Shown in pieces: positions 52,378-63,346 of a stretch of 64,000 nt of DNA; positions within the stretch are counted from its first letter, which is position 1, and each line of letters starts with the position of its first letter. A program made the translations under genes and the position numbers. Origin of the DNA: Hyphomicrobiales bacterium. GTDB taxonomy: Bacteria > Pseudomonadota > Alphaproteobacteria > Rhizobiales > Rhizobiaceae. The notes under the pieces are model-generated. The model was not told the DNA's origin and did not search any database. It saw nothing but the letters and a program-made list of their open reading frames with translations. The stretch lies in contig UBMI01000009.1 of NCBI GenBank assembly GCA_900466475.1, forward strand, positions 654,479 through 718,478. Reading direction: 5' to 3'.

Positions 52378-53714
52378 CGCCCCCTCTTTCCTCCACGCAA
52401 CTTCGATTTCTTGATCAGGCCTTCGTACTGCTGCGCGATCAGATGGCCCTGGATCTGCGCCACCGTATCAAGAGTTACGCTAACCACGATCAAAAGCGAA
52501 GTCCCACCAAGGGATAATGGAATGCCGGTTTGCGACACCAGAATCTCAGGAAGGATGCAGACGAAGACGAGATAGATTGCGCCGATCACCGTGATACGGG
52601 TCAGCACGTAGTCGATATATTCGGCAGTACGATCACCCGGGCGAATGCCGGGGATAAAGCCGCCATGCTTCTTCAGGTTATCGGCCGTGTCCTTCGGATT
52701 GAAGACGATGGCCGTGTAGAAGAAGGCGAAGAAGGCAATGAGGCCGGCATAGAGAACCATGTAGAGCGGCTGACCGTGGCCAAGTGCTGCTACGATCGAA
52801 GTGGCCCAGGCCGGCATTGCCGTCGAGCTCGCAAAGCCTGCAAGGGTCGCCGGCAGAAGAAGCAGCGAGGATGCAAAGATTGCCGGGATGACGCCCGAGG
52901 TGTTGAGCTTCAGCGGCAGATGCGAAGTGTCGCCCTGGAACATGCGGTTGCCGACCTGACGCTTCGGATACTGGATCAGCAGGCGGCGCTGCGCACGTTC
53001 GACGAAGACGATGACGGCAATGACCGCGATCGCGACGACGATGACCAGCAGAATGAGGCTTGTCGACAGCGCGCCGGTACGGCCGAGTTCCAGCGTGCCG
53101 GCAAGGGCGGTCGGAAGACCGGCTGCGATGCCCGCGAAGATGATCAGCGAAATGCCGTTGCCGATGCCGCGCGAGGTGATCTGCTCACCGAGCCACATCA
53201 GGAACATGGTGCCGCCAAGCAACGTCAGAACGGTCGAAATCTTGAAGAACCAGCCCGGATCGACAACGAGGCCATTGCCGCTCTCGAGACCAACGGCGAT
53301 GCCGTAGGCCTGGAGCGCACCGAGGATGACCGTGCCGTAGCGGGTATACTGGTTGATAATTTTGCGGCCCTGCTCGCCTTCCTTCTTCAGGTTTTCGAGC
53401 GCCGGCACGACCGAGGTCATGAGCTGCACGATGATCGAAGCGGAAATGTAGGGCATGATGCCGAGGGCGAAGATCGCCATGCGCTGCACAGCGCCGCCCG
53501 AGAACATGTTGAAGAGGCCGAGAATACCGCCTGCCTGACCCTGGAAAGCCTGGGCATATGCCTGCGGATTGAGGCCTGGAAGCGGAATATGGGTGCCCAG
53601 CCGGTACACAAGGAGAGCTGCCAGTGTGAACCACAGGCGCTTCTTAAGATCCTCAGCTTTGGCGAAGGTCGAAAAATTGAGGTTTGAAGCCAGTTGTTCC
53701 GCTGCAGAAGCCAT
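52374..53714 (-). CDS. secY: SecYEG translocon channel subunit
   Basis: A 446-aa membrane protein with ten helices that forms the protein-conducting channel. It starts at ATG 53714 ([27 protein letters not shown]) with GGAGA upstream; codons further out are not typical. The plug helix region [33 protein letters not shown] is present. The gap of 235 bp from rplO contains a terminator-like hairpin. Confidence 0.97.
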   Translation of the reverse strand: MASAAEQLASNLNFSTFAKAEDLKKRLWFTLAALLVYRLGTHIPLPGLNPQAYAQAFQGQAGGILGLFNMFSGGAVQRMAIFALGIMPYISASIIVQLMTSVVPALENLKKEGEQGRKIINQYTRYGTVILGALQAYGIAVGLESGNGLVVDPGWFFKISTVLTLLGGTMFLMWLGEQITSRGIGNGISLIIFAGIAAGLPTALAGTLELGRTGALSTSLILLVIVVAIAVIAVIVFVERAQRRLLIQYPKRQVGNRMFQGDTSHLPLKLNTSGVIPAIFASSLLLLPATLAGFASSTAMPAWATSIVAALGHGQPLYMVLYAGLIAFFAFFYTAIVFNPKDTADNLKKHGGFIPGIRPGDRTAEYIDYVLTRITVIGAIYLVFVCILPEILVSQTGIPLSLGGTSLLIVVSVTLDTVAQIQGHLIAQQYEGLIKKSKLRGGKRGR

Positions 53715-53902
53715 GCGTTTCTCCGCGCTACCAATTCCGGGCGCTCTCGAGTCGGCCGGCACCGGAATCAGTATGAATTTCTTTTAAAAACCGGGCTTCG
53801 GACGGATTGCTGGCGCAACCCTATGCCTCACCCTCGTTTCCAGTCTTACCGTCTCGACGCGGACGCGTCCAAGCAGGTTTTTGTGAGGCTCACATATGGG
53901 AG

Positions 53903-53935
53903 CAAAATCGCCCGGTGTGAAGCACCCCGGGCGAT
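53903..53935 (-). terminator. Terminator-like hairpin after rplO
   Basis: ATCGCCCGG (53907-53915) and CCGGGCGAT (53927-53935) form a 9-bp perfect stem followed on the minus strand by TTTTGC. It begins 15 bp after the rplO stop and lies in the 235-bp gap before secY. Confidence 0.75.
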
Positions 53936-53949
53936 ATATCATCAGTTTA

Positions 53950-54423
53950 TTATTCTGCCGCTGCGGCAGAAAGAAGCGTTACCTTGCCGCCAGCCTTTTC
54001 GATCTTCTCGACGGCAGGCTTGGAAGCGCCTGCAACTTCGAGCGTGATCTTGGCCTTGAGCTCGCCGTCGGCGAGAACGCGGACGCCGTCCTTGGCACGG
54101 CGGATTACGCCGGCAGCCTTCAGAGCAGCTGCATCAACGGTTGCCTTCGCGTCGAGCTTGCCGGCATCGACGGCAGCCTGGATGCGTCCCAGCGATACGA
54201 CGACGTAGTCGGCTGCGAAGATGTTGTTGAAGCCGCGCTTCGGCAGGCGACGGTAGATGGGCATCTGACCGCCTTCGAAGCCGTTGATGGCAACGCCCGA
54301 ACGGGACTTCTGACCCTTTACACCACGACCACCGGTCTTGCCGGAGCCCGAGCCGATACCGCGGCCGAGGCGCTTGCGGCTGTGGGTAGAGCCTTCGTTG
54401 TCTTTAATTTCATTGAGTTTCAT
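53950..54423 (-). CDS. rplO: 50S ribosomal protein L15
   Basis: A 157-aa large-subunit protein starting [34 protein letters not shown]. The N-terminal glycine-rich extension that contacts 23S rRNA is intact. Gap of 16 bp from rpmD. A strong hairpin follows its stop. Confidence 0.98.
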   Translation of the reverse strand: MKLNEIKDNEGSTHSRKRLGRGIGSGSGKTGGRGVKGQKSRSGVAINGFEGGQMPIYRRLPKRGFNNIFAADYVVVSLGRIQAAVDAGKLDAKATVDAAALKAAGVIRRAKDGVRVLADGELKAKITLEVAGASKPAVEKIEKAGGKVTLLSAAAAE

Positions 54424-54439
54424 GAGCGTTACTCCGGGC

Positions 54440-54649
54440 TCACTTCTCGTCGACGACGCGAACGAGATGCTGGACTGCACGGATCATGCCACGAACGGCC
54501 GGAGTATCTTCCAGCGTGCGGCGACGGTGCATCTTGTTCAGTCCGAGACCGATCAGCGTACGCTGCTGGACGTCCGGACGGCGAATCGGGCTGCCGATCT
54601 GCTCGATCGTGACAGTCTTCGCTTCAGCCTTCTTGGTAGCCTTGGCCAT
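54440..54649 (-). CDS. rpmD: 50S ribosomal protein L30
   Basis: A 69-aa protein with [38 protein letters not shown], the L30 core. Length and the short N-terminal KATKKAEAK stretch fit alphaproteobacterial L30. Lies 13 bp after rpsE. Confidence 0.97.
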   Translation of the reverse strand: MAKATKKAEAKTVTIEQIGSPIRRPDVQQRTLIGLGLNKMHRRRTLEDTPAVRGMIRAVQHLVRVVDEK

Positions 54650-54662
54650 TGGTCAGCTCCTC

Positions 54663-55232
54663 TTATTCTTCAGAGGCGTTGCCAGAAGCGGCACGGCGAG
54701 CCTGAAGCGTAGCATACTTGATGCCGCGCTGTGCTGCGATGTCCTTCGGGTGAACCTGGTGCTTCAGAGCGTCGAAGGTGGCGCGAACCATGTTGTAGGG
54801 GTTCGACGAACCGGTCGACTTGGCGACGACGTCGTGGACGCCGAGCGTTTCGAAAACGGCGCGCATCGGACCACCGGCGATGATACCGGTACCGACCTTG
54901 GCCGAGCGCAGCAGAACCTTGCCGGCGCCATGACGACCATGAACGTCGTGATGCAGCGTACGGCCGTCACGCAGCGGTACGAAGATCAGTTCGCGCTTGG
55001 CGGCTTCGGTAGCCTTGCGGATGGCTTCCGGCACTTCGCGTGCCTTGCCATGGCCGAAGCCTACGCGGCCCTTCTGGTCGCCAACGACGACGAGTGCTGC
55101 GAAACCAAAACGACGGCCGCCCTTGACGACCTTGGCGACGCGGTTGATCGCGACAAGCTTGTCGACGAATTCGCTATCGCGCTCTTCGCGGCTCTGGCGG
55201 TCTTCCCGCTGCGGCCTTCTTTCCTGTGCCAT
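54663..55232 (-). CDS. rpsE: 30S ribosomal protein S5
   Basis: A 189-aa small-subunit protein important for decoding accuracy. It starts [52 protein letters not shown]; a frame extension to 55274 is not needed. The double-stranded RNA-binding domain and the [25 protein letters not shown] region are intact. The gap of 130 bp from rplR holds two inverted repeats. Confidence 0.98.
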   Translation of the reverse strand: MAQERRPQREDRQSREERDSEFVDKLVAINRVAKVVKGGRRFGFAALVVVGDQKGRVGFGHGKAREVPEAIRKATEAAKRELIFVPLRDGRTLHHDVHGRHGAGKVLLRSAKVGTGIIAGGPMRAVFETLGVHDVVAKSTGSSNPYNMVRATFDALKHQVHPKDIAAQRGIKYATLQARRAASGNASEE

Positions 55233-55279
55233 TGTCCTCTTCCTTTTTCTTTTCCGGGTGCAATCGGCAAACAAAACGA

Positions 55280-55357
55280 GGACCGCATCGGCTTCCGCGA
55301 GGGAACGATTTGCGGTCCGGTGAAATCCGGCCGAAGACTATGAAAGCTTCGGCCGGA
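55280..55357 (-). terminator. Two inverted repeats between rplR and rpsE
   Basis: TCCGGCCGAAG/CTTCGGCCGGA (55326-55336 with 55347-55357, 11-bp perfect) starts 5 bp after the rplR stop, and GGACCGCA/TGCGGTCC (55280-55287 with 55311-55318) follows. The first is followed by ATTTC only, so termination is uncertain. Confidence 0.55.
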
Positions 55358-55362
55358 AACTA

Positions 55363-55725
55363 TTAGAAGGTCAGACCGCCTTCGCGGGCTGCATCCGCCA
55401 GGGCCTTGATGCGGCCGTGATAGATGAAGGCGCCACGGTCGAATACGACCTCGGTCACGCCTGCCTTCGAAGCGCGGTCTGCAACGAGCTTGCCAACGAG
55501 GGCAGCTGCTGCGGTGTCGGCACCGGTCTTCAGAGAACCGCGCAGATCCTTATCGAGCGTCGATGCAGCGGCAAGGGTCTTGCCAGCAACATCGTCGATA
55601 ACCTGAGCGTAAATGTTCTTCGACGAGCGATGAACCGACAGGCGCGGACGGCCGTTGGCCACCGACTTGAGATGACGGCGCACGCGGTTGGCACGACGTG
55701 CAAGTGCTTCTTTCCTGCTAGCCAT
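55363..55725 (-). CDS. rplR: 50S ribosomal protein L18
   Basis: A 120-aa protein that binds 5S r[48 protein letters not shown] is diagnostic. It lies 12 bp after rplF. A strong hairpin sits just beyond its stop codon. Confidence 0.98.
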   Translation of the reverse strand: MASRKEALARRANRVRRHLKSVANGRPRLSVHRSSKNIYAQVIDDVAGKTLAAASTLDKDLRGSLKTGADTAAAALVGKLVADRASKAGVTEVVFDRGAFIYHGRIKALADAAREGGLTF

Positions 55726-55737
55726 TTCGCGTGATCC

Positions 55738-56271
55738 TTACTTCTTCTTGCCTTCTTTGCGGACAATCCGCTCTTCGGCATACTTGACGCCCTTGCCCTT
55801 GTAGGGCTCCGGACCGCGGTATTCGCGGATCTCGGCGGCGACCTGACCGACCTGCTGCTTGTTGATGCCGGTGACGACGATTTCCGTCGGCTTCGGCACA
55901 GCGATCGTGATGCCCTGCGGCGGTTCATAGACCACGTCGTGGCTGAAACCGAGAGCCAGCTGCAGGTTCTTGCCCTGCAGCGAAGCGCGGTAACCAACGC
56001 CGTTGATTTCAAGCTTGCGCTCGAAGCCGTCCTTGACGCCCTTGAAGATGTTTTCGATCATCGTGCGGGACATGCCCCACTTCGAACGAGCTTCCTTCGT
56101 CTGGCTGATCGGCGCTACGACGACCGCATTGTTTTCGAGCTTTACGCTGATTTCGTCGTTTGCGACGAAAAACAGCTCGCCCTTCGGGCCCTTAGCGGTA
56201 ACCTTCTGGCCATCGACCGTAGCCGTGATCCCAGCAGGCACCTGAACGGGCTTCTTACCGATACGAGACAT
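55738..56271 (-). CDS. rplF: 50S ribosomal protein L6
   Basis: A 177-aa large-subunit protein with two similar domains. [33 protein letters not shown] at the start and [25 protein letters not shown] at the end are diagnostic. Lies 41 bp after rpsH. Confidence 0.98.
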   Translation of the reverse strand: MSRIGKKPVQVPAGITATVDGQKVTAKGPKGELFFVANDEISVKLENNAVVVAPISQTKEARSKWGMSRTMIENIFKGVKDGFERKLEINGVGYRASLQGKNLQLALGFSHDVVYEPPQGITIAVPKPTEIVVTGINKQQVGQVAAEIREYRGPEPYKGKGVKYAEERIVRKEGKKK

Positions 56272-56312
56272 GTTTCAATCCTGTCTGTTCGCTATGGAGA
56301 CCCTGCGCAGTC

Positions 56313-56711
56313 TTAGAAGACCGAGCAGAGAACCTCGCCACCAACGTTCTGTTCGCGAGCCTGGTGATCGGCCATCACGCCCTTCGGGGTCGAAAGGATG
56401 GTGATGCCGAGGCCGTTCGCGACCTGCGGAATGGACTTGACCGAGACATAAACCCGGCGGCCCGGCTTGGACACACGGCCGATCTCACGGATCACCGATG
56501 CGCCTTCATAGTACTTGAGTTCGATGTTCAGTTCGGACTTGCCGTTGCCGAAATCGACGACGGAATAGCCACGGATGTAGCCTTCGGACTGGAGAACATC
56601 GAGAACACGTGCACGGAGCTTGGAAGCAGGCGTCGAAACCGACGACTTGCGACGCGAAGCACCGTTGCGGATACGGGTGAGCATATCGCCCAACGGATCA
56701 GTCATTGTCAT
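56313..56711 (-). CDS. rpsH: 30S ribosomal protein S8
   Basis: A 132-aa small-subunit protein. [40 protein letters not shown] and the C-terminal [33 protein letters not shown] are diagnostic. It autoregulates the spc operon in E. coli; no matching site could be shown here. Confidence 0.98.
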   Translation of the reverse strand: MTMTDPLGDMLTRIRNGASRRKSSVSTPASKLRARVLDVLQSEGYIRGYSVVDFGNGKSELNIELKYYEGASVIREIGRVSKPGRRVYVSVKSIPQVANGLGITILSTPKGVMADHQAREQNVGGEVLCSVF

Positions 56712-56723
56712 CTAACCTGCTCC

Positions 56724-57029
56724 TTACCAGCTCGACTTGACGATGCCCGGCACCTTGCCGAGATTGCCCAGTTCGCGCAGCGCGATACGCGACATACGCA
56801 GTTTACGGTAGTAAGCGCGCGGACGACCGGACACTTCGCAACGGTTGCGAATGCGGGTCTTCGATCCGTCACGCGGCAGGGATGCCAGCTTGATCGAGGC
56901 CTTGAACCGCTCTTCGATAGGAAGAGCCTGGTTCATGATGATCGCCTTCAGGGCAGCGCGCTTGGCGGCCTGGTTTGCGACCGTATTACGGCGGCGCTTG
57001 TTCTTTTCAACTGCGCTTGTCTTCGCCAT
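56724..57029 (-). CDS. rpsN: 30S ribosomal protein S14
   Basis: A 101-aa zinc-free (C-minus) S14. It starts [30 protein letters not shown], and the usual CxxC pairs are absent as expected for this long form. Ends [17 protein letters not shown]. Lies 32 bp after rplE; the frame extension upstream to 57155 is not translated. Confidence 0.98.
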   Translation of the reverse strand: MAKTSAVEKNKRRRNTVANQAAKRAALKAIIMNQALPIEERFKASIKLASLPRDGSKTRIRNRCEVSGRPRAYYRKLRMSRIALRELGNLGKVPGIVKSSW

Positions 57030-57061
57030 GTCAGGTTCCTTTTCTACGCTCGTCGTTACGG

Positions 57062-57619
57062 TTACTGACGGAACGGGAAGCTGAACTCCGTGAGGAGCGT
57101 GCGAGCTTCGTCGTCGGTCGTGGCCGTCGTGCAAACGATGATGTCCATGCCCCACATCTGATCAACCTTGTCGTAGTTGATTTCTGGGAACACAATGTGC
57201 TCCTTGATGCCCATGGCGAAGTTGCCACGGCCGTCAAAGCTCTTCGGGTTCAGGCCGCGGAAGTCGCGAACGCGCGGAAGCGCGATGTTGACCAGGCGAT
57301 CCAGGAACTCGTACATGCGGGCGCCGCGCAGGGTGACCTTTGCGCCGATCGGCATGTTTTCGCGGACCTTGAAGCCAGCGATAGAGTTGCGTGCACGGGT
57401 GATGACCGGCTTCTGACCAGCAATGGCGGCCAGATCGGCGGCAGCAACGGTCGGCTTCTTCGAGTCAGCCGTGGCTTCGCCCACACCCATGTTGATAACG
57501 ATCTTGTCGAGCTTCGGGATCATCATCTCGTTGGCGTAGGAGTACTTCTCCTGAAGCGCCTTGCGGATCCGCTCGACATATTCCTTCTTGAGCCGCGGCT
57601 CGTACTTTGCCTCAGCCAT
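57062..57619 (-). CDS. rplE: 50S ribosomal protein L5
   Basis: A 185-aa 5S rRNA-binding protein. [49 protein letters not shown] and the C-terminal [26 protein letters not shown] are diagnostic. It overlaps rplX by 8 bp, so translation is coupled. Confidence 0.98.
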   Translation of the reverse strand: MAEAKYEPRLKKEYVERIRKALQEKYSYANEMMIPKLDKIVINMGVGEATADSKKPTVAAADLAAIAGQKPVITRARNSIAGFKVRENMPIGAKVTLRGARMYEFLDRLVNIALPRVRDFRGLNPKSFDGRGNFAMGIKEHIVFPEINYDKVDQMWGMDIIVCTTATTDDEARTLLTEFSFPFRQ

Positions 57620-57920
57620 CGATCACTTCTCCCGAACGCTTGGCCACGCGGACCTTCTTGCCGTCAACAACCTTGAAGCCGACACGGGTCGGCTTGCCGT
57701 CCTTGTCGATGATCGAGACGTTGGACAGGTGGACCGAAGCTTCCTTGGAAATAATCCCGGCTTCCTGGGTCTGTGTCTGGCGCTGGTGGCGCTTTACGAG
57801 GTTTACGCCGCGAATGACGGCGCGATCTTCCTTCGGCAGGACCTGGAGGACTTCGCCGGTACGGCCCTTGTCCTTGCCTGCGAGCATGACGACCTTGTCG
57901 CCCTTACGAATCTTCTGCAT
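57612..57920 (-). CDS. rplX: 50S ribosomal protein L24
   Basis: A 102-aa assembly initiator protein with the KOW motif ([40 protein letters not shown]). Lies 12 bp after rplN; its stop lies inside rplE. Confidence 0.98.
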   Translation of the reverse strand: MQKIRKGDKVVMLAGKDKGRTGEVLQVLPKEDRAVIRGVNLVKRHQRQTQTQEAGIISKEASVHLSNVSIIDKDGKPTRVGFKVVDGKKVRVAKRSGEVIDG

Positions 57921-57932
57921 CGTTCCCGCTCC

Positions 57933-58301
57933 TTACAGTACTTCGGGAGCCAGCGAGATGATCTTCATGTGGTTCTTCGCACGCAATTCGCGCGGAACCG
58001 GTCCGAAGATACGGGTGCCGATCGGCTCTTTCTTGTTGTCGATGAGGACTGCTGCATTGGTGTCGAAGCGGATGACAGAGCCATCCGGACGACGGATGTC
58101 CTTGGCGGTGCGAACGACAACCGCCTTCATCACGTCACCCTTCTTCACACGGCCGCGCGGAATAGCTTCCTTGATCGAAACGACGATAACGTCGCCGATC
58201 GAGGCATACTTGCGCTTTGAGCCGCCCAGCACCTTGATGCACATGACACGACGGGCGCCGGAATTATCCGCGACGTCGAGGTTTGTTTGCATCTGAATCA
58301 T
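57933..58301 (-). CDS. rplN: 50S ribosomal protein L14
   Basis: A 122-aa protein. [37 protein letters not shown] and the C-terminal [15 protein letters not shown] are diagnostic. It is preceded by a 261-bp gap after rpsQ, the largest in the S10-spc block, so it may begin a separate transcription unit. Confidence 0.98.
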   Translation of the reverse strand: MIQMQTNLDVADNSGARRVMCIKVLGGSKRKYASIGDVIVVSIKEAIPRGRVKKGDVMKAVVVRTAKDIRRPDGSVIRFDTNAAVLIDNKKEPIGTRIFGPVPRELRAKNHMKIISLAPEVL

Positions 58302-58562
58302 ATCAGGTCGCCTTCTTGTTCTTACCGGAATGGTTGGGCAAAGCCCCCTCTTCCGGCTTATGAAAATTGTCTACCGGCCGCTCGTCACGAGGACAGCGAA
58401 AACGCGGCAATAGCTTGAATAGCGCGGGATAGATCGTTGCCAGGGTGGTTTCCCAAACGGGACCTTCCGTGCGCTTAAAGCAAAAGAACGCCCGGCATTC
58501 GAGCGTTCCGACGCTGCTTCATATAGAAATTTCCGCGAGACGCAAGGCCTCGCGCAAAATTC
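58302..58562 (-). other. 261-bp gap between rpsQ and rplN with hairpins
   Basis: Holds GAACGC/GCGTTC (58486-58491 with 58503-58508) followed on the minus strand by TTTTGCTTT, 54 bp after the rpsQ stop, and CCGGAA/TTCCGG (58325-58330 with 58351-58356) enclosing GGGC/GCCC (58336-58339 with 58343-58346) just before rplN. No gene is seen. A promoter for rplN could lie here. Confidence 0.6.
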
Positions 58563-58802
58563 TTACTTGGCCTGGGCGGCAACGACCGTCCAGCGCTTGT
58601 CCTTGGAGATCGGCGCGCACTCCTCGATGGAGACGATATCGCCGATCTTGTACTGATTGTTTTCGTCGTGGGCCTTGTACTTCTTGGAGCGACGAACGGT
58701 CTTCTGGAGCAGCGGATGAGCGAAACGACGCTCAACGCGAACTACGACAGTCTTCTCGTTCTTGTCACCAACCACGACGCCCTGCAGAATACGCTTCGGC
58801 AT
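58563..58802 (-). CDS. rpsQ: 30S ribosomal protein S17
   Basis: A 79-aa small-subunit protein with the OB-fold. [49 protein letters not shown] is diagnostic. It is 12 bp after rpmC and is the last gene before the 261-bp gap. Confidence 0.98.
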   Translation of the reverse strand: MPKRILQGVVVGDKNEKTVVVRVERRFAHPLLQKTVRRSKKYKAHDENNQYKIGDIVSIEECAPISKDKRWTVVAAQAK

Positions 58803-58814
58803 GTTCTTTTTTCC

Positions 58815-59015
58815 TTAAGCCTTTGCTTCTGCCGCCTTCTGGCGGGCAATGGTTTTCACGCGGGCGATGTCCTTGCGGACTTCGTTGATGCGCGAGGTCT
58901 TCTCAAGCTGGTTCGTCGCCTTCTGGAAGCGCAGGTTGAACTGCTCCTTCTTCAGGTCGGCGAGCTTGTCCTTGAGCTGGTCGGCCGTGAGGCCGCGTAC
59001 TTCTTCGGCTTTCAT
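58815..59015 (-). CDS. rpmC: 50S ribosomal protein L29
   Basis: A 66-aa helical protein at the polypeptide exit tunnel, next to L23. [56 protein letters not shown] is diagnostic. Lies 12 bp after rplP. Confidence 0.98.
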   Translation of the reverse strand: MKAEEVRGLTADQLKDKLADLKKEQFNLRFQKATNQLEKTSRINEVRKDIARVKTIARQKAAEAKA

Positions 59016-59027
59016 CGTGCCTTCTCC

Positions 59028-59441
59028 TTACTCTGCGATGCGCTGTACAAAGCGCGTCTTGACCGAGAGCTTGGCCGAGCCGAGGCGAAGCGCTTCACGC
59101 GCGATTTCCTCGGAGACACCGTCGATCTCGAACATCATACGACCGGGCTTGACCTTGCATGCCCAGTATTCCACGGAACCCTTACCTTTACCCATGCGGA
59201 CTTCGGTAGGCTTTGCGGTTACCGGAACGTCCGGGAACACGCGGATCCAAACACGACCGGCGCGCTTCATGTAACGCGTGATCGCGCGGCGAGCCGCTTC
59301 GATCTCACGAGCGTTAACGCGGTTCGGCTCCTGAGCCTTCAGGCCGAATTCGCCGAAGGCAAGGTCGGAACCGCCCTTGGCAACGCCCTTGATGCGGCCC
59401 TTGAACTGCTTGCGGTACTTAGTACGCTTTGGCTGCAACAT
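59028..59441 (-). CDS. rplP: 50S ribosomal protein L16
   Basis: A 137-aa protein near the A site. [73 protein letters not shown] is diagnostic. Lies 38 bp after rpsC. Confidence 0.98.
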   Translation of the reverse strand: MLQPKRTKYRKQFKGRIKGVAKGGSDLAFGEFGLKAQEPNRVNAREIEAARRAITRYMKRAGRVWIRVFPDVPVTAKPTEVRMGKGKGSVEYWACKVKPGRMMFEIDGVSEEIAREALRLGSAKLSVKTRFVQRIAE

Positions 59442-59479
59442 TTTCTTACTTCTCCGAGCTTATCTTTCGCCAGCGCTAA

Positions 59480-60214
59480 TTACGCGTTGTCGCGTTCGCG
59501 GCGACGATCGCCACGGTCGCGTTCGCGGCTTGCCGGGCCCTGTGCGTCGCCTTCCAGCGCGCGGCGTTCGGAAGCCATCGGATCGTGCTCAAGGATTTCG
59601 CCCTTGAAGATCCAGACCTTGATGCCGCAGATACCGAATGCGGTTTCGGCTTCAGCCGTACCGTAGTCGATGTCAGCGCGCAGGGTGTGCAGCGGAACGC
59701 GGCCTTCGCGGTACCATTCCGTACGAGCGATTTCTGCACCGCCGAGACGGCCTGCGCAGGTGATCTTGATGCCTTCGGCGCCAAGACGCATCGCGGACTG
59801 AACGGCGCGCTTCATAGCGCGGCGGAAAGCCACGCGGCGCTCGAGCTGCTGGGCGATCGACTGAGCAACGAGCGTTGCGTCGACTTCCGGCTTGCGCACT
59901 TCAACGATGTTGAGATGCGTTTCGGAGTTCGTCATGTCCGACAGCTTCTTGCGGAGCTTGTCGATGTCGGCGCCCTTGCGGCCGATGATCAGGCCCGGAC
60001 GGGCCGAGTGGATCGTGACGCGGCACTTCTTGTGCGGACGCTCGATGACCACCTTGGAGATACCAGCCTGCTTCAGTTCGCTCATCACGAACTTACGCAT
60101 CTTCAGGTCTTCGTGCAGGAGCTGGCCGTACTCGGCATTGTCCGCAAACCAGCGGCTATCCCAGGTACGGTTGATGCCAAGACGGAAACCAATCGGATTG
60201 ATTTTCTGACCCAT
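59480..60214 (-). CDS. rpsC: 30S ribosomal protein S3
   Basis: A 244-aa small-subunit protein with a KH domain ([11 protein letters not shown]). [42 protein letters not shown] is diagnostic. The C-terminal tail ([17 protein letters not shown]) is unusually rich in Arg and Asp/Glu. It overlaps rplV by one base. Confidence 0.98.
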   Translation of the reverse strand: MGQKINPIGFRLGINRTWDSRWFADNAEYGQLLHEDLKMRKFVMSELKQAGISKVVIERPHKKCRVTIHSARPGLIIGRKGADIDKLRKKLSDMTNSETHLNIVEVRKPEVDATLVAQSIAQQLERRVAFRRAMKRAVQSAMRLGAEGIKITCAGRLGGAEIARTEWYREGRVPLHTLRADIDYGTAEAETAFGICGIKVWIFKGEILEHDPMASERRALEGDAQGPASRERDRGDRRRERDNA

Positions 60215-60603
60215 TATGCGGCCTCCTCTTGTGCCTGCACTTCACGAACGACGATCGTCAGGTGAGCGAACGGACGTTCGATGCGCGACGCGCGGCCGCG
60301 ACCGCGGGCGTGGAAGCGCTTCATGACGATCGACTTGCCGACATAAGCTTCGGCGACGACGAGAGCGTCGACGTCGAGGTCATGGTTGTTCTCGGCGTTG
60401 GCGATCGCAGATTCGAGCGTCTTCTTGACGGCACCTGCGATACGCTTGCGGGAGAATTCCAGCTCAGCGAGTGCACGCTCGACCTTCTTGCCGCGGATGG
60501 CCGCAGCAACCAGGTTGAGCTTCTGGGGGCTGACGCGGAGCGTGCGGGCGACTGCCTGCGCTTCGTTGTCCTTGAGCCGGCGTTCTGTTTTTGCCTTGCC
60601 CAT
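60214..60603 (-). CDS. rplV: 50S ribosomal protein L22
   Basis: A 129-aa protein lining the exit tunnel. [52 protein letters not shown] and [19 protein letters not shown] are diagnostic. Lies 2 bp after rpsS and shares a base with rpsC. Confidence 0.98.
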   Translation of the reverse strand: MGKAKTERRLKDNEAQAVARTLRVSPQKLNLVAAAIRGKKVERALAELEFSRKRIAGAVKKTLESAIANAENNHDLDVDALVVAEAYVGKSIVMKRFHARGRGRASRIERPFAHLTIVVREVQAQEEAA

Positions 60604-60605
60604 CG

Positions 60606-60884
60606 TTACTTCCTCTTTGCCTTCTTGTCCGCGCCGTGACCGTAGTAGGTCCGGGTCGGAGAGAATTCACCGAACTTGTGACCGACCATGTCTTCATTGA
60701 CGCTGACCGGAACATGCTTGCTGCCGTTGTAGACGCCGAAGGTGAGACCGACGAACTGCGGCAGGATCGTGGAGCGACGGCTCCAGATCTTGATCACTTC
60801 TGCACGTCCGCCTTCACGAACCTTCTCAGCCTTCTTGAGAAGATAGCCGTCAACGAACGGACCTTTCCATACTGAACGAGCCAT
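60606..60884 (-). CDS. rpsS: 30S ribosomal protein S19
   Basis: A 92-aa small-subunit head protein. [26 protein letters not shown] and the [25 protein letters not shown] tail are diagnostic. Between rplB and rplV with small gaps (15 and 2 bp). Confidence 0.98.
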   Translation of the reverse strand: MARSVWKGPFVDGYLLKKAEKVREGGRAEVIKIWSRRSTILPQFVGLTFGVYNGSKHVPVSVNEDMVGHKFGEFSPTRTYYGHGADKKAKRK

Positions 60885-60899
60885 TGGAGACTTCCTCTC

Positions 60900-61736
60900 T
60901 TACTTCTTACGCTGATGACGCGAGCGCATGATCATCTTGTCGGTCGACTTGTTCGACCGAGTGCGCTTGCCCTTGGTCGGCTTGCCCCACGGAGAAACCG
61001 GGTGACGACCACCAGAGGTGCGGCCTTCACCACCGCCGTGCGGATGGTCGACCGGGTTCATGACGACACCGCGGTTGTGCGGACGCTTACCGCGCCAAAC
61101 GGTACGACCGGCCTTGCCGTCGTTGATGTTGGCGTGGTCCGGGTTGGACACGGCACCAATCGAAGCAAGGCAGACGCCGTGCACGAGGCGCTGTTCGCCA
61201 GAGTTCAGGCGAAGGATCGCCATGCCCTGGTCGCGGCCGACGAGCTGCGCGTAGGAACCGGCGGAGCGAGCGATCTGACCGCCCTTGCCCGGCTTCATTT
61301 CCACATTGTGGATGATGGAGCCGACCGGGATGTACTGCAGCGGCATCGTGTTGCCGGGCTTGACGTCGACAGCCTTGTCCGAAGCGATGACCTTGTCGCC
61401 GGCAGCAAGGCGCTGCGGAGCGATGATGTAGGCCTGTTCGCCGTCGGTGTAGGTGACGAGCGCGATGAATGCCGTACGGTTCGGATCGTATTCGATACGT
61501 TCGACGGTGCCTTCAACGTCGAACTTGCGACGCTTGAAGTCCACCAGACGGTAGCTGCGCTTGTGACCGCCGCCGATGAAGCGAGCCGTGATGCGGCCGA
61601 GGTTGTTACGACCGCCGCTCTTGGTCAGACCTTCCGTCAGCGCCTTGACCGGCTTGCCCTTGTAGAGGCCCGAACGGTCGACGATGACCAGCTGGCGCTG
61701 GCTCGGGGTCGTCGGATTGAATGTTTTCAATGCCAT
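60900..61736 (-). CDS. rplB: 50S ribosomal protein L2
   Basis: A 278-aa protein near the peptidyl transferase centre. [50 protein letters not shown] and the [44 protein letters not shown] tail, with the conserved histidine, are diagnostic. Lies 11 bp after rplW. Confidence 0.99.
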   Translation of the reverse strand: MALKTFNPTTPSQRQLVIVDRSGLYKGKPVKALTEGLTKSGGRNNLGRITARFIGGGHKRSYRLVDFKRRKFDVEGTVERIEYDPNRTAFIALVTYTDGEQAYIIAPQRLAAGDKVIASDKAVDVKPGNTMPLQYIPVGSIIHNVEMKPGKGGQIARSAGSYAQLVGRDQGMAILRLNSGEQRLVHGVCLASIGAVSNPDHANINDGKAGRTVWRGKRPHNRGVVMNPVDHPHGGGEGRTSGGRHPVSPWGKPTKGKRTRSNKSTDKMIMRSRHQRKK

Positions 61737-61747
61737 TTTATTAATCC

Positions 61748-62041
61748 TCAGAGACCGGTGGAGACGTCGATCGTCTGGCCTTCAGCCAACGTCACGACAG
61801 CCTTCTTCACGTCCTGCTGCTTGCCGACAAAACCGCGGAAACGGCGGGTCTTGCCCTTGCGCAGCAGAGTGTTGACGGCGGTAACCTTGACGCCGAAGAG
61901 CGCCTCGACTGCAGCCTTGATTTCCGGCTTCGTCGCCTTCTTGGCGACATTGAAAACAACCTGGTTGTTTTCCGATACCAGCGTGGACTTTTCGGTGATC
62001 GCAGGAGAAACGATCACATCGTAGTGGCGGAGATCGGTCAC
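61748..62041 (-). CDS. rplW: 50S ribosomal protein L23
   Basis: A 97-aa exit-tunnel protein that docks trigger factor and [56 protein letters not shown] is diagnostic. It overlaps rplD by 4 bp. Confidence 0.98.
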   Translation of the reverse strand: MTDLRHYDVIVSPAITEKSTLVSENNQVVFNVAKKATKPEIKAAVEALFGVKVTAVNTLLRKGKTRRFRGFVGKQQDVKKAVVTLAEGQTIDVSTGL

Positions 62042-62658
62042 TTGAATCGCTCCTCTAGCGCTTCAACGGCAGCCTTGGAAAGCACGAGCTTGCCGCGGCG
62101 GACGATGTCGTAAACGTTGATGCCCTGGATCGGCAGAACATCGATGTTCGGAATGTTCTGTGCAGCGAGCTTGAAGTTACCGTCGAGCTCGGCGCCGCCG
62201 ATGAAGAGGGCGTTGGTGAGGCCCAGCGTTGCGAATACGCCGGCCAGAGCCTTCGTCTTTGCTTCGTTGGCGACCAGATCATCGATGATGATCAGTTCAT
62301 CTGCCTTGATCTTGGCGGACAGCGCATGACGCAGGCCGAGCGCACGAACCTTCTTGGGAAGGTCGTGTTCGTGGCTGCGAGCAACCGGGCCATGAGCCTT
62401 ACCACCGCCGCGGAACTGCGGAGCACGAGCCGAATGGTGACGAGCGCGGCCCGTACCCTTCTGCTTGTACATCTTGGCGCCGGTGCGCCAGACGTCTGCG
62501 CGGCCCTTTGCCTGGTGCGTTCCCTGCTGCTTCTTGGCAAGCTGCCAGCGGATAACGCGGGCGAGAATATCTTCGCGGGGCTCAAGGCCGAAAATCGCTT
62601 CCGAAAGGGAAACCTTCCCAGCGTCTTTTCCCTCGAGGGTCTTGACGTTCAATTCCAT
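62038..62658 (-). CDS. rplD: 50S ribosomal protein L4
   Basis: A 206-aa protein that in E. coli also represses the S10 operon. Starts at ATG 62658 ([53 protein letters not shown]); upstream frame is not needed. The extended loop [26 protein letters not shown] is intact. An L4-controlled leader was not recognised. Confidence 0.98.
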   Translation of the reverse strand: MELNVKTLEGKDAGKVSLSEAIFGLEPREDILARVIRWQLAKKQQGTHQAKGRADVWRTGAKMYKQKGTGRARHHSARAPQFRGGGKAHGPVARSHEHDLPKKVRALGLRHALSAKIKADELIIIDDLVANEAKTKALAGVFATLGLTNALFIGGAELDGNFKLAAQNIPNIDVLPIQGINVYDIVRRGKLVLSKAAVEALEERFK

Positions 62659-62671
62659 TGGTCTGGCTCCC

Positions 62672-63313
62672 TTACTTCGCTGCCGACTTGACGGCGTCGC
62701 GCACGATGATCCAGGCACCCTTGGAACCGGGTACTGCACCCTTGATCAGGATCAGACCGCGATCTTCGTCGGTCGAAACGACTTCAAGGTTCTGCGTCGT
62801 CACGCGCGTCTGGCCCATGTGACCAGCCATCTTCTTGTTCTTGAAAACCTTGCCCGGATCCTGACGCGAACCCGTCGAGCCGTGCGAACGGTGCGAAACG
62901 GACACACCGTGCGTAGCGCGAAGACCGCCGAAGCCGTGGCGCTTCATGGCGCCGGCAAAGCCCTTACCAATCGTCGTGCCAGTGACATCGACGAGCTGAC
63001 CAGCAGCAAAGTGACCGGCCTTGAGCTCGGTGCCAATGTCGAGCAGGTTGTCTTCCGAAACACGGAATTCCTGCAGCTTGGCCTTGGGCTCGACATTAGC
63101 GACGGCGAAGTTGCCGCGCATAGCCTTGGACGTGTTCTTTACCTTGGCCTGGCCAGCACCGAGCTGAAGCGCGGTATAGCCATTCTTTTCTACGGTCCGC
63201 TGGGCCACAACCTGGCAGCCATCCATACGCAGTACCGTTACAGGGACATGCTCGCCGGCGTCGTTGTAGACGCGGGTCATTCCCACCTTCTGTGCAATCA
63301 CACCTGAACGCAT
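62672..63313 (-). CDS. rplC: 50S ribosomal protein L3
   Basis: A 213-aa assembly initiator protein. [46 protein letters not shown] and the [31 protein letters not shown] loop are diagnostic. Lies 33 bp after rpsJ and 13 bp before rplD. Confidence 0.98.
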   Translation of the reverse strand: MRSGVIAQKVGMTRVYNDAGEHVPVTVLRMDGCQVVAQRTVEKNGYTALQLGAGQAKVKNTSKAMRGNFAVANVEPKAKLQEFRVSEDNLLDIGTELKAGHFAAGQLVDVTGTTIGKGFAGAMKRHGFGGLRATHGVSVSHRSHGSTGSRQDPGKVFKNKKMAGHMGQTRVTTQNLEVVSTDEDRGLILIKGAVPGSKGAWIIVRDAVKSAAK

Positions 63314-63346
63314 CGGTTCAATCCTTCCAACTCAGCTCGAGCAAGC

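Noticed and set aside
52530..53687. 385-codon plus-strand frame opposite secY
   Set aside because: Charge-rich antisense shadow of the hydrophobic secY frame.
60915..62024. 369-codon plus-strand frame opposite rplB/rplW
   Set aside because: Crosses two ribosomal protein genes in antisense and has no motif.
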